From NCBI GenBank assembly GCA_017311315.1, contig CM029654.1, positions 5,835,382 through 5,899,381 of the forward strand: a DNA stretch of 64,000 nt. The letters are read 5' to 3'. The notes under the pieces are model-generated. The model did no database searches, was not told the origin of the DNA, and saw nothing but the letters and a program-made list of their open reading frames with translations. A program made the translations under genes and the position numbers. The stretch's first letter is position 1. The number at the start of each line of letters is the position of its first letter. The stretch is from Dendrocalamus latiflorus. Its lineage: Eukaryota > Streptophyta > Magnoliopsida > Poales > Poaceae. Shown in pieces: positions 46,200-56,189 of this stretch.

Positions 46200-47171
46200 A
46201 AAACTGCTTCTTTTTCTTAACGTTTCGGTATGTTCAACTGTGTGCAATGAATCCTTTCCAAGCTGTGGACTGACCATACAATGAAGTCCTTCACGACAAA
46301 TGGTTTCAGAAGAATGTCTTGTTTCATTTTCAAGCAGTAGACTGGCCATAGAATGAGCTCCTTCAAGAAAATTAGTTTCAACACAGTGCAATGTAGCCTT
46401 TTCAAGCAGTGGACTGGCCATGGGATTCGGTTCTTCAAGAGAATCAGTTTCAGATGTGTGTGTTGGTTCCTTTTCAGGCAATAGAATGCCCATAGAGTGG
46501 GGTCCTCTTAATGTTTCAGTATGTTCAAGTGTGTGCAATGGATCCTTATCAAGCTGTGGACTGACCATAGAATAAGGTCCTTCACAAAAAATGGTTTCAG
46601 AAGCGTGTCTTGTTTCCTTTTCAAGCAGCACACTGGCCATAGAATGAGCTTCTCCAAGAAAATTAGCTTCAACACAGTACAGTCTACCCTTTTCAAGCAG
46701 TGGACTGGCCATGGACTGTGGTTCTTCAAGAGAATCAATTTCAGACGTGTGTTGGTTCATTTTCTGGCAATAGACTGTCCATAGAGTGGGGTCCTTCAAG
46801 AAAATTAACTCCATCAATGTAATGTATCTTTTTCAAGCGGAGGACTAGCTGTAGAATGTGGTCCTTCAAGAGAATCGGTTTCAGCAGTCTGCATTGCATC
46901 TTTTTCAGGCAATGGAATGGCCACAGAATCAGGTCCTTCCAGAAAATTAGGTTTAACACACTGCAATAATCATTTTCGAGGAGTGGGCTGGCCATAGAAG
47001 TTGGCCCTTCAAGAGAATCAGTTTCAGCAGCCTGTGTTGCTTCCTTTACAGCTAGTGAACTGGTGACAAAATGAGGTACTTCATGCAAATTAGCTTCAAC
47101 AGAGTGAAATGTATCCTTTTGAAGCAGCGAACTGACAACAGAATGTGGTACTTCAAGAGAATTGGTAGAAG
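46200..47171 (-). repeat. 72-bp coding tandem repeats (24 aa), four-unit higher order
   Basis: About thirteen units, each roughly [F/S]-L-E-x-P-H-S-M-A-S-P-L-L-E-K-x-x-x-H-x-x-E-x-x. Four unit types follow each other twice in the same order at the distal end: ...C-V-E-[AT]-N, ...S-E-T-I, ...L-x-T-[LV]-E-H-T-E and ...T-S-E-T-D. The higher-order period is therefore about 291 bp, including a 25-residue unit. Units nearest the LTR are more diverged and contain the frame-breaking indels. Confidence 0.85.
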
Positions 47172-48279
47172 ATGGGTGAAACAAAACCCAAAATCTGAAA
47201 AAGAGTCAAAAGTTGATTTTGAGCTCAATTTTCGTTTTTGTTTTATTCTCTTGATTCCTTAACCTAATCCATACTCATCTCATCCCAACACCGCCCTAAT
47301 CTCTGCCATCACAAGAGGATTGGAGAGGGAGCAACTACTAGCAATGTGCTTGTCCGAAAATATCACTGCCATACCAACCCACCGCCGCTCACGCACTTTT
47401 CGTGACCGCCCGCACCTGCGCTTTCTCCCGCCAGCTCCGCTGTTGGACGGCCACCGTACCCCTCCCCCAGAGCCGTGGCAGCTGCCGTGTCCCCCGCTTT
47501 GCCACCGCCCGTCTCCCATGATCGCGCCACCGCACCCCCTGCGCCATATGATCTCGCCACCGCTACCGCATGGACAAGCTCTCCTGCAACCTTCATCCTA
47601 CCGCCCTGGCACCCCCAAACCAACCCCAAGCCGTGGCAATGCCACCGGCCGCCACGCGCCGTTGCCGCCATGGGATAAGCTCGACGCCGAACCGCCTTAG
47701 TTGCTCTATTTAAACGGCCAAGCATCCCTAGCCGCAGCCATCAACCCCGCCATCCGCCCGACGCCCCCAAAGCCCCCATTGTCGTCCCCAACTCCGGTAA
47801 TTGCAAAAATCCCCAAACACGAGCCCTAGACCAATGTCCACTCCCCGGTCACTCATTCTTCAATTGCCCTCGCCGGTAGCTCCCTAGTGCTCCCTAAAGC
47901 CACCCCCAACCGCCGCCATGGCCTCCCTAAGCCCCCTCTTCCCCGGCGCCGTGAGCACCCCGCCGCCGCTACCACTCCACCGTGGCCAGCACAAATCCGG
48001 CCTTCCTAGCCCAAACCGCCGCCTCCACCAGTCTCCCCTATCCCCGGAGATGCCCAAACACCAGCCCTATTGCCCAGAAGAGCCTCCGTTCAACCGCAAT
48101 ACCTAAAATAGCCGCAAAGAAGGAGGGCTCATCGCCGGCGATTGCCTCCTCCGCCGGCCCGGCAACTACCAAAAATGAGATCCTCACACCCGTCCGCACC
48201 CGCTCATACCCTCCACCGCCGTCGCAGCTCCCTCTACCGCCGACGCCAACCGCCGCTTCTCTCCTCTGTTAGCTACACG

Positions 48280-49651
48280 TAGAGCTGGCCAAATGGGCCG
48301 AGCCTACCCGGGCCGCACCACGGCCCGGTACTGTAGACCCGGCCCGTTTAGGCACGGCACGAAAAATAAGCGGGCCGGGCCGGCACGGCACGACAGACCG
48401 GGCCGTGCCTGGGCCGAGGGTGCGGCACGGTGGGCCGGCACAGCACGGCCCGTTTAGAAGTCGGGCCGTGCCGGCCCGGCTAATTCAAAACTAGCCGTTT
48501 TTTTGTGACCGTTGGGGGTAAAAAAAATCCGAAAAAATAGCAAATAATTCGGAAAAAATCTAAATTTTTTTCTATTTTATATTGGAGAGAAATTCCTATT
48601 TTATATGCATTTGCTTTTATTTTGGATCCTAGGGCCAAACTCCAAGGATTTATAAATGTTTTACAAGTTTTAAGTGAGGCTACCGATTTAGACTATTGTT
48701 CATACTTTACATTAGTTAAGGATAAATTATATGAGGTATATAATAAATATGAAAATAAGTTTGGATCTGTGCGTTTGGAAAGACCCCCGGTAGTCCCTAG
48801 CACCTCTAGGGGGGCTATGCAATGGGGCAAGATTTTTGGTTCGTCGTCTAGTTCTCGTGCAGGTGCAGGTACACAGCAGTTAGGAGGAGGAAGGCGACAA
48901 AGCACTGGAGACCTATCAAGCTATCTCAACAGTGATAGCGTCAGCTTTGAGCAGGAGTTGAACATCCTCTCATGGTGGCAAACCCAGAAGGTATCATATC
49001 CAGTGCTATCCATATTAGCGCGGGATGTGTTGACTGTTCATGTCTCTACAGTCTCCTCGGAGTCAGCATTCAGTCTTTCCGGAAGAATAATCAAGGAGCG
49101 ACGAACAAGTCTCTCCAACGAGATGGTCGAAGTACTTATGACCGTCAAAGACCGGGAACAAGCTGAATCAAGACTCCAATATACTGCAGATAATAAAGAT
49201 TTAGAAGAATCTTTTGAGAATTTGTATTTAGATAGCAATGAATAGGATTTTCAATATTTTTCTTCACATGTGGTCACTAATGAGCTTTATAGGCTGTACT
49301 CTTTTTTCTTTACCAATGTTTTCTCAAATTGAGTTTTTACTTGGTAAAGTTTTTAATGAGGCAGCCATCCCCTGTAATTTAATAAGTTAATAAAGCTCAT
49401 TATGTCATTAGAAATATTTATTTTTGTGATTAACAATGTCTACAATTTTCTGATTTTTCTTAATTTTTCTCAATTTTTCTTTTTTCCGACTAAACGGGCT
49501 AGCGGGCCGGCACGGCCCGTTTAGCCGAAATCGTGCCCGTGCCTGGGCTCCCACCGCAGCCCGCGGGCCGGCACGGCCCGTTTAATACACGGGCCTTGCC
49601 GAGCCCGGGCCTGTGCCGTGCCGGCCCGGCACGGCCCATTGGCCAGCACTA
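48280..49651 (+). mobile_element. Deleted hAT element nested in the solo LTR, TSD GCTACACG
   Basis: The ends TAGAGCTGGCCAAATGGGCC and GGCCCATTGGCCAGCACTA are imperfect inverted repeats. The 8-bp duplication GCTACACG is perfect (48272-48279 and 49652-49659), which is typical of hAT. The subterminal zones on both sides are packed with GGGCCGGCACGGCCCG-type palindromic repeats. The element keeps only the 3' half of the transposase gene and so depends on another copy for movement. Confidence 0.93.
48622..49245 (+). pseudogene. hAT transposase C-terminal half (dimerisation domain)
   Basis: The frame encodes about 207 aa, and L-D-P-R-A-K near its beginning is a landmark of plant hAT transposases. 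The C-terminus has the hATC dimerisation domain: W-W-Q-T-Q-K, Y-P-V-L-S-I-L-A-R-D-V-L, V-S-S-E-S-A-F-S and R-R-T-S-L-S. The N-terminal BED zinc finger and most of the RNase-H-like catalytic core are missing, so no active enzyme can be made. The frame itself is intact, suggesting recent origin. Confidence 0.88.
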
Positions 49652-52239
49652 GCTACACGCGCGCGGGCTGAAGGAGGAAGAAGGCATTGTTCCTCCGACC
49701 CGGGCCACCTCCGTTCGGTTGAGTCAAACCGAGCCGCCCGCACCGGTTGCACCCGACTCAAACCACCTCCATTCGGTTGAACCAGACCACGCCACCCGCA
49801 CCTGATCCAACCGACACGGCTAGACCGAACCACTTAACCGCACCCGACCCGAGCCCGATGAACAGTGCGATCGAGCCCAATGAACAGTACTTGACCCAAA
49901 CCCGAAAATACATGTTGGTACTCTCTGGATTCGTTTCGAGCCCACCAACCCAAATCCAAGGCCCATTTATCCATTTGACCCTCCTATAAGCCCAAATCTC
50001 AATTTATTTGAATTTTATCGGATTTTGTTTCTTTATTTTATTTCTTTATTCCTAGCTCATTCCTTCGGGCATGGAATTGATTTATTTTAATTGTTTTACG
50101 CTAGCTTCCGGAGTCGAGGATTTGCAGGACCAGGAGGGAGAAGCTCATGCCCAGATCCAGCCCACCGAGGAATTTGAACTCGTTGAAATCATAGACTCGC
50201 AAGGCAAGTCGCACATACCTCAACCATATTGAACCTACCATGTCTCTATTTAATTATTTAGCAGTATTTTCATTATGTTATTTTTAAGTCATTATTTTGT
50301 GTATAATTACTGTTTAGAATGACATGATCTATTAGTTATGACCTACTACCCGAAAAGGCCCCGTTTAACTTGATGACCCTATTCATGTTGACGAAACATA
50401 GTATTATTAAATATAATAGTAATATAAACATGATAGCTTAGGAATTCACTAAAATCTTTTCACTGTTAAGAATCTTAGTATTTGTTTAGAGCTTTTAAAA
50501 GATGAATCTAGGGTAAACGAGGATCACAGAGGTGTGTCCGAAGACCTTACCCTAGGGTGGAGGCTGGGTTGAGGAATGGTGGCAGTACAGAATGTACTGA
50601 ATATGGGTTTGTGTACGGATGATGCCTCAGAGAAAAATATAAGGACTAGACCCTTATGCTGAGTAAAGAACATAGTATCCGCCCAACCACAAGCGTTGAT
50701 TTTGTCAAACATGGTTTAATAACTGCTCAAATTCAATTGAACCTCTGCAACTGGCGGGGGGGGGGGGGAGTCCGAGGGTGAGTTCGTATGGGAGGTGATT
50801 AACCATACAACAGTAGGATTGCTATGAGTCGGATGAGATCTGTGGGGTCGTCCGAGCTTATGGGGAATTAGGACCTACTGGGTGGAGGCTATATAAAGAA
50901 TTGAGCAGTGAACAACCTTGTTCTCTTAACTCTGTCGCGGAAGTTGAGAGATCTTGTGGGTAAAGCAGGGCAACTCTGCAGAGTCATGAAATAATTGTAT
51001 TCGAATGCGTCGTGCTTCCGGTGAATGAAGCTGTGTTTAATGGGTGAATCCAACAGCAAGGCATAAGTAGGGTTGAGAATGGTTTGAGATGTGGAGTATT
51101 TATAATTACGCTTGAAAACCCCTTTACCTTAATGAAGTTACTTTTCAAGTTTTTAATTGATTATTAAATAAAACTGCATCTACCCAATTAAAGAACCTGT
51201 TATCCCTTCATTTGATATTCCATGCATATAGTTAACGATAAGCTCCGTGTGACTTGCTGAGTACGGTAGTTGTACTCATACTTGCTAAAAACATAAACAG
51301 AAACTGCTAACTTTGAGGAGCCAGGCGAAGACGAAGAAGTGGTGTTTTATGAGATGGAAGAAGCTTGGGACTAGGGTCGTTCTCCGCTCAAGCATGCCTG
51401 TGGTGTCTCTTTTTGTGTAATATATCTGAAGGCCGTCGGCCCTACTGTGAAACTGGCTTTAAGCCCTTTTATTGCAATAAAGTCGACTTTTGTATTTGAG
51501 CTTGCATTGGCAATGTTATTCACTCGAATGATGTAACTAGCAACTGAACAATCCTGGGCAGTTGCGAGGGATTCATAACGCTCCCAAAAATGGGGGTGTT
51601 ACAATGGGTCTTCATTTAGATAATGCGTGGCAGCAAACTCAGTAAGGACTGTTTCGGACACGTGTTTCTGGCACTGATTAACTGTTTCAGAACAGTTGGG
51701 GAAACGCAAGCTACCTGGTTTGACATCATCAAATTCAAGTGTTTTTTGCTCGACCCTCTGATCGGTTTCAGGCAATGAATGACATACACGATCTGCATTT
51801 TTCTGATCAGCAAGATCTAGATATGTGGCTTTCTTAGAGTATTTACTGCAGAAAAAAATGAATAGTTGATATTCTTGTTTTGTAAAGCCACAGATGAATT
51901 GACATGATACTTGAAGAGACCTTGTTCCCCCACTTAACTCCCAAATCACTCCTCCGTGCAAACATCTAGTACACCACAGCGACTGCTAATACAGTGATAC
52001 ATCAAACAATCATAAGAAAAACATCCGAAACAAAGATAAATTCAGCAACTATTATTACAAGCAACTATTGCAGCTCCAGTATCCTTCATTGGTTACAAAA
52101 TTTACAAGTGTTAGACCATGTGGTAGTCGTGCATTTAGTGATGATAAATAATTAACGTTTGGGTTTCATTGGAATTTGCGTTTGTGGGAGTTCTGATCGA
52201 TATGCTTCTGTTGCTGGAAGTTTCAGGTTAGCAGGACTG

Positions 52240-52640
52240 ATCGGTGGGTCAACCACAGCAGATGACCAATGCAGGTCAACCACAACCAGTCACTCACGGC
52301 AGTCGTTCAAGGCAGACCGACCACAGTAATCGCTCAATGCATGTCGATCACGGCTTTTCGACCACGACTAACTTCAACCACGTCCAGTTTCGACCACGTC
52401 CGACTTCGACCATGTCCGATTTTGATCACGTCAGACTTCGACTATGTCCAACTTCGACCACGTCCGGTTTCGATCACGTCAGATTTTGACCATGTCAGAC
52501 TTCAACCACGTAAGACTTCGACCATATCCGACTTCGACCACGGCAAATCGATCATAGTATTTCGACCACGGCAGAACGACCATGGTAGGTAAGCGTATAT
52601 TTCGACCTTAAACAGTGAACTGATTATAAACGACAGTGAA
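52240..52640. repeat. CGACCACG-type short repeat array, first locus
   Basis: From 52340 to 52560 the motif TTCGACCACGTCCGACTTCGACC repeats with a period of about 18-19 bp and many substitutions. Single motifs (GGTCAACCACAG, GACCGACCACAG) precede it and more scattered ones continue to about 53210. It lies in the presumed first intron of the disrupted gene. Around 52850-53100 there is leader-like sequence similar in style to an LTR, but no boundaries were found. Confidence 0.6.
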
Positions 52641-53999
52641 TCGGTCTTAGCTACAGTGAATCAGTCAGAGGTGGTAAGGTCATCTGTTACTGTAACCGGT
52701 CGATGTTTTGAAGGGTTTGGGGTCCTTTGATTTTTGAAAGAGATAGGATTGCGTATCCAGGTTGTTAAGGACACGGTTTGAGATGTCCGTGTTTGAGGTT
52801 AACACGGTTTAGGGCTCTAGCAAATAAAAGCAGATAGAGGCTAAGGGTTTTAGCGGTGGCTCAGTGGAGGCTTTTGTGCTAGGGTTTTTAAGGGTGCTGT
52901 GAGAGCACTTTGTAGACATAGAACATGATCCAAAAATAATATATCAGATTTATTCTAAAAAAATTCGGTGTTGGCGATAAATTTTCTGAGCATCGTTTTC
53001 TTGTGTCTTCAGAGGCGTGCTAATACATCACGATCTTACGTGTCACGAGCTCGGCGTCTTCGGTCGTTGGCTCAATCCAACAAAACAGGGCACGGTGTTG
53101 TCTTCGAGCGGTCAAAGCGTTCGAGTGGCTGAAGCTTTCGATCGTAGGGAGATTTCGATCACGTGCAAAGGCAATCATAGCAAGTAGTCGAAGCGAGCGG
53201 TCGAACGATTGAAGCATTCATCAACTGCGCGTAAAGAAAGTCAAGGGAACAAACAAATGACTTACGGTCGAAATCTACATCTGATAATTTAGATTGCTTT
53301 TTTCTTCTGATTTGATATTTATTTTCAAATATCAAAAAACAAAGGTAATCATTCATCCCTTTGATTGCGCCATATGATCCTACAATAAGACTACTTAATA
53401 ACAATAGCTAGCAGTAGCTATAACCAGTAGAACACCTGCACGACCAGTTATGCTTGTCAATGCAAAAACTCACTAAGCAAAACCACTAGATATTTTTCTA
53501 GTTCAGTGGCAGCAAGCCAGCAACACATCACTACAAATGAGCCCACCTCTAGAAGCATGGAGATTGGAAAGCACTCGCACAACAAAAGTAGCAGGTAGAA
53601 CCATTATAAATTTATAATTTCTAAAACGTCGGGTTAAATTGTATCTTAGTACTGCTAAGTACTTGCCGCCGACAACACATTCGTCTCGAAGCTGTATACC
53701 TGGGATCGTGCCGGAGCCGTCGCGGAGGGTAAGGCCGACGTGAGCGCCGCGCAGGGCAACCATCCGCAGAGCTGCACTCGGCAACCGCCGTCGACGGGGC
53801 CCAGATCGCCGCGGAGCGGCCAATGCACCGGTGCAACTTCTCATCCTTCGCCGCCAATGCCGGTGCGGAGGAGCTGCAGCGGCCGCGCCAAGGGTTTGCT
53901 CGGATCACAGAGAAGCCACTGGTGATCCGACGGTTCTAGGCTTCTTCCTCCGCGCGGATCCGAAAGCAGGCGCTTTGCCGCAGCTAACATTGAGGTACG

Positions 54000-54800
54000 G
54001 TTGCTTCCGCCATGGAAGCATGGAACCGCCAGCATTTCGCGGCCCAAGTCAGATTTCCAAATCTCAAATCTAAACCGCGCCAAATTTCAAATTTGAGCAC
54101 CGAATTTGAACCCCGCCAAATCAATGCTTGCCCGCCTCTTCAAAATTGAGAAGCTCCCGCGGTCCCGCCCAAATACCACCTGCCTGCCTCCGTATGTTTT
54201 GAGAAGCGCCCGCCCAAACAATTCCGAGCAATCAAATTCCAAACCCCGCGTAGCCGCGCACCATTCACAGATTCAAACCAGCTGAATTCCCAACACAAAA
54301 CCCTATTGTTCCTCAGTGTTCCGAGATTCGCACGGAAGAACAGCATCAGCAGATTTGGCCCAACACTTCTTTCAAACAGTGCCAATCCAATGAACGCCAC
54401 AACCCCACAAACAGTGCCAATTCAACGAACGCCACAACCCCACAATTTACTCCAGCAACTCATCGAATAGGCAGAATCATGGGAAATACAGCATCACCAA
54501 ACTTGTTACTGGGATTCAAGCAAACATTCAGGAAGGAATTGTTCACAACTTATCACACGAATTTAGCAATCAGAAATTGCAATGATAGTCATTACTGTTT
54601 AGAACAGAGTACCAGTAACAAGACCACGACCACACGCTTCCTACAAGAATCAACCACCACTAGACTAAACACTACACATGAACGAGTCACGAGAGACAAC
54701 AGAAGATGCAGTGCAACTACACCGCTGCAACGACCACAACAATACAGGGGAAGAGGACGTGGAAGGAGCAGCACCACTAGATCGATCCTAGAACCGAGGA
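54000..54800. other. Intergenic and H2B 3' flank
   Basis: 54000-54480 has short CGCCAAAT and CCACAACCCCACAA repeats without a supported frame. 54480-54808 is the likely 3' UTR and downstream region of the minus-strand H2B gene. Confidence 0.35.
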
Positions 54801-54808
54801 ACCGCGCT

Positions 54809-55255
54809 CTAAGAGCTGGTGAACTTGGTGACGGCCTTGGTGCCCTCGGAGACGGCGTGCTTGGCGAGCTCGCCGGGGAGGACAAGCCTGACGGAGGTCT
54901 GGATCTCGCGGGAGGTGATGGTGGGCTTCTTGTTGTACCGCGCCAGCTTGGCGGCCTCCCCGGCGAGCTTCTCGAAGATGTCGTTGATGAAGGAGTTCAT
55001 GATGGACATGGCCTTGGAGGAGATGCCGATGTCAGGGTGCACCTGTTTCAGCACCTTGAAGATGTAGATCTTGTACGTCTCCACGCTCTTCTTGGCCTTC
55101 TTCTTGCCCTTCTTCTCGCCGCCCTCCTTGGCGGCCTTGGACGCCGGGAGCCGCTTCTCCGCCTTGGGCTTCTTCCCCGCCGCCGGGGCCTTCTCGCCGG
55201 CCTTGTCCTCCGCCGGCTTCTTCTCCGCGGGCTTCTTCTCGGCCTTGGGCGCCAT
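54809..55255 (-). CDS. Histone H2B
   Basis: An intronless frame of 148 aa, typical of plant H2B. The first 55 residues are the Lys/Ala/Pro/Glu-rich tail. The histone fold runs from about 58 with Y-K-I-Y-I-F-K-V-L-K-Q-V-H-P-D, the central I-M-N-S-F-I-N-D-I-F-E-K-L, and R-E-I-Q-T-S-V-R-L-V-L-P-G-E-L-A-K-H-A-V-S-E-G-T-K-A-V-T-K-F. The lysine in A-V-T-K is the conserved ubiquitination site. H2B pairs with H2A in the nucleosome core. The ATG at 55255 is the one in the usual M-A-P-K-A-E-K-K context; the longer frame upstream is leader. A TATA box and three type I histone promoter elements upstream indicate S-phase expression. The reading frame and fold residues look intact. Confidence 0.97.
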   Translation of the reverse strand: MAPKAEKKPAEKKPAEDKAGEKAPAAGKKPKAEKRLPASKAAKEGGEKKGKKKAKKSVETYKIYIFKVLKQVHPDIGISSKAMSIMNSFINDIFEKLAGEAAKLARYNKKPTITSREIQTSVRLVLPGELAKHAVSEGTKAVTKFTSS

Positions 55256-55352
55256 GGGGAGGGATTGGCTGGTGGTCTGGCTGCGAGCTCGGGGAATCGA
55301 AGGAAGGTTTGGGGATTGGGATGCGTTGTGTGGAAGGGACGGGGTCGTGCTT

Positions 55353-55360
55353 GACTTATA
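55353..55360 (-). promoter_or_regulatory. TATA box of the H2B gene
   Basis: The minus strand reads TATAAGTC about 100 bp upstream of the H2B start codon and just downstream of the type I elements. Confidence 0.6.
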
Positions 55361-55400
55361 GAGCTGGGGAGGTGGGCCGCGATTGGTGGGAGGTGCGTGC

Positions 55401-55418
55401 TGCGGATCCGTGACGTGG
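55401..55418 (-). promoter_or_regulatory. Type I histone promoter element, proximal copy
   Basis: The minus strand reads CCACGTCACGGATCCGCA. It combines the ACGTCA hexamer with a one-base-altered octamer, matching the plant histone type I element except at two positions. Confidence 0.7.
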
Positions 55419-55472
55419 AGGGGCATCGGGGCGTTGGGTTGGGTTCAGGAGGGACGGTTGGGATGCGAGCAG

Positions 55473-55490
55473 CGTGGATCGGTGACGTGG
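55473..55490 (-). promoter_or_regulatory. Type I histone promoter element, middle copy
   Basis: The minus strand reads CCACGTCACCGATCCACG, the type I element with one change in the octamer half. Confidence 0.75.
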
Positions 55491-55521
55491 CGTGGGAGGG
55501 CGGGGAGGACGGGGTTTCCGG

Positions 55522-55539
55522 CGCGGATCGGTGACGTGG
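55522..55539 (-). promoter_or_regulatory. Type I histone promoter element, distal copy
   Basis: The minus strand reads CCACGTCACCGATCCGCG, a perfect hexamer-plus-octamer element as described for replication-dependent plant histone genes. Confidence 0.85.
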
Positions 55540-55904
55540 CTGCGTTGAGGGCCCACGCGTGGGTTGTGGAGAGGTTTTCGCGTGGCGGGAGTTTTTTCTG
55601 TGGTCTCTTTTTCTTTTGCGCGTTTTTGGCGGGAGGAGAATGTGCGGTTGGAGGGCCCAGCAGTCAGTGGTAGAACCAAACTCAAGATTATCGTTGCTAT
55701 GGTGGAAGCACTAAGCAAAAAACATCGTTTCTGTTTTGTTTGGGACATGTGAATAGGGTTTGGAATAATCAATGTATCAGATCTATTTACCAGCACACCT
55801 ATTGTTGATTTACATTGCTTCAATATATATCAGCGATCAATCATAGTGGATGTGACCAAATATAGCGCCTCGTTGTGTGTGTGAGAGAGGGGAATAGCAT
55901 AAGG

Positions 55905-56165
55905 TGTCATTCAGTTGGACTAAAATAAGTTGGCTTATGGTTGAAATTATATTGTAATTGACTGAAATTACACTATAGCTGATAGTGACTTATTTAACGT
56001 AACTAAATTTAAACATGAAAAAACATGTTAGCCCATCACGGACAATGCAACCGAATACGGGAAAAATAGCCAGCAAAAAAGCTTAAAAAGCCAAAAAAAA
56101 CTAGGAAAATATGAAATTTATGAATAATAAAAAATAAGCAGAAGTCAGAAACTCAAATCAAAATA
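55905..56165. repeat. Dispersed AT-rich MITE-like repeat, copy 3 (inverted)
   Basis: It has the same ordered blocks as the copy at 15310-15610, including TAACTAAATTTAAACATG, ATGTTAGCCCATCACGGACAATGC and ATGAAATTTATGAATAATA. Confidence 0.6.
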
Positions 56166-56189
56166 AGTGGTTCTAAGTTCGCTATTTAG

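Larger units (their letters stand above)
47177..51603 (+). mobile_element. Solo LTR of a Ty3/gypsy element, TSD ATGGG, with nested hAT
   Basis: It starts TGAAACAAAACCC and ends GGGGGTGTTACA. ATGGG lies on both sides (47172-47176 and 51604-51608). No gag, pol, primer site or second LTR is present between, and the inside matches the LTR at 548-4161 in ordered blocks (GCAAGGCAAGTC, GTGGGTAAAGC, CTCTGCAGAGT, GTGACTTGCTGAGTAC). It is therefore a solo LTR of a related family, left by recombination between two LTRs. Without the nested hAT element (and one copy of its TSD) it is about 3.05 kb. It has a TATA-like CTATTTAAAC near 47705 and AATAAAG near 51476. The GC-rich frames at 47320-48272 are LTR sequence, not genes. 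Confidence 0.88.
44313..53908 (-). pseudogene. Unrecognised Ser-rich repeat gene disrupted by a solo LTR
   Basis: Minus-strand model: possible first exon 53908-53700 (donor CAG|GTATAC, phase fits the next exon); exon 51845-51604, then the solo LTR, then 47171 to 45417; exon 45328-44676; and exon 44426-44367, or terminal to a stop at 44313. Junctions after 45417 are clean GT-AG with matching phase. Removing the LTR and one copy of its ATGGG duplication restores the frame exactly, so the LTR entered a coding exon. The middle carries about thirteen 24-residue repeats. The C-terminal half is Ser/Asn-rich, hydrophilic and without known domains. At least three indels in the repeats (near 46970, 46815 and 46748) and one frame change near 45965 indicate decay. 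The first exon is the weakest part of the model. I do not recognise the family. Confidence 0.6.

Noticed and set aside
47320..48272. Pro-rich plus-strand frames and Gly-rich minus-strand frames
   Set aside because: Inside the solo LTR between its left end and the nested hAT element; compositional artefacts.
53503..53844. Minus-strand frame starting M-R-S-C as first exon of the disrupted gene
   Set aside because: Its phase at the CAG|GTATAC donor does not match the exon at 51845; the frame starting at 53908 does.
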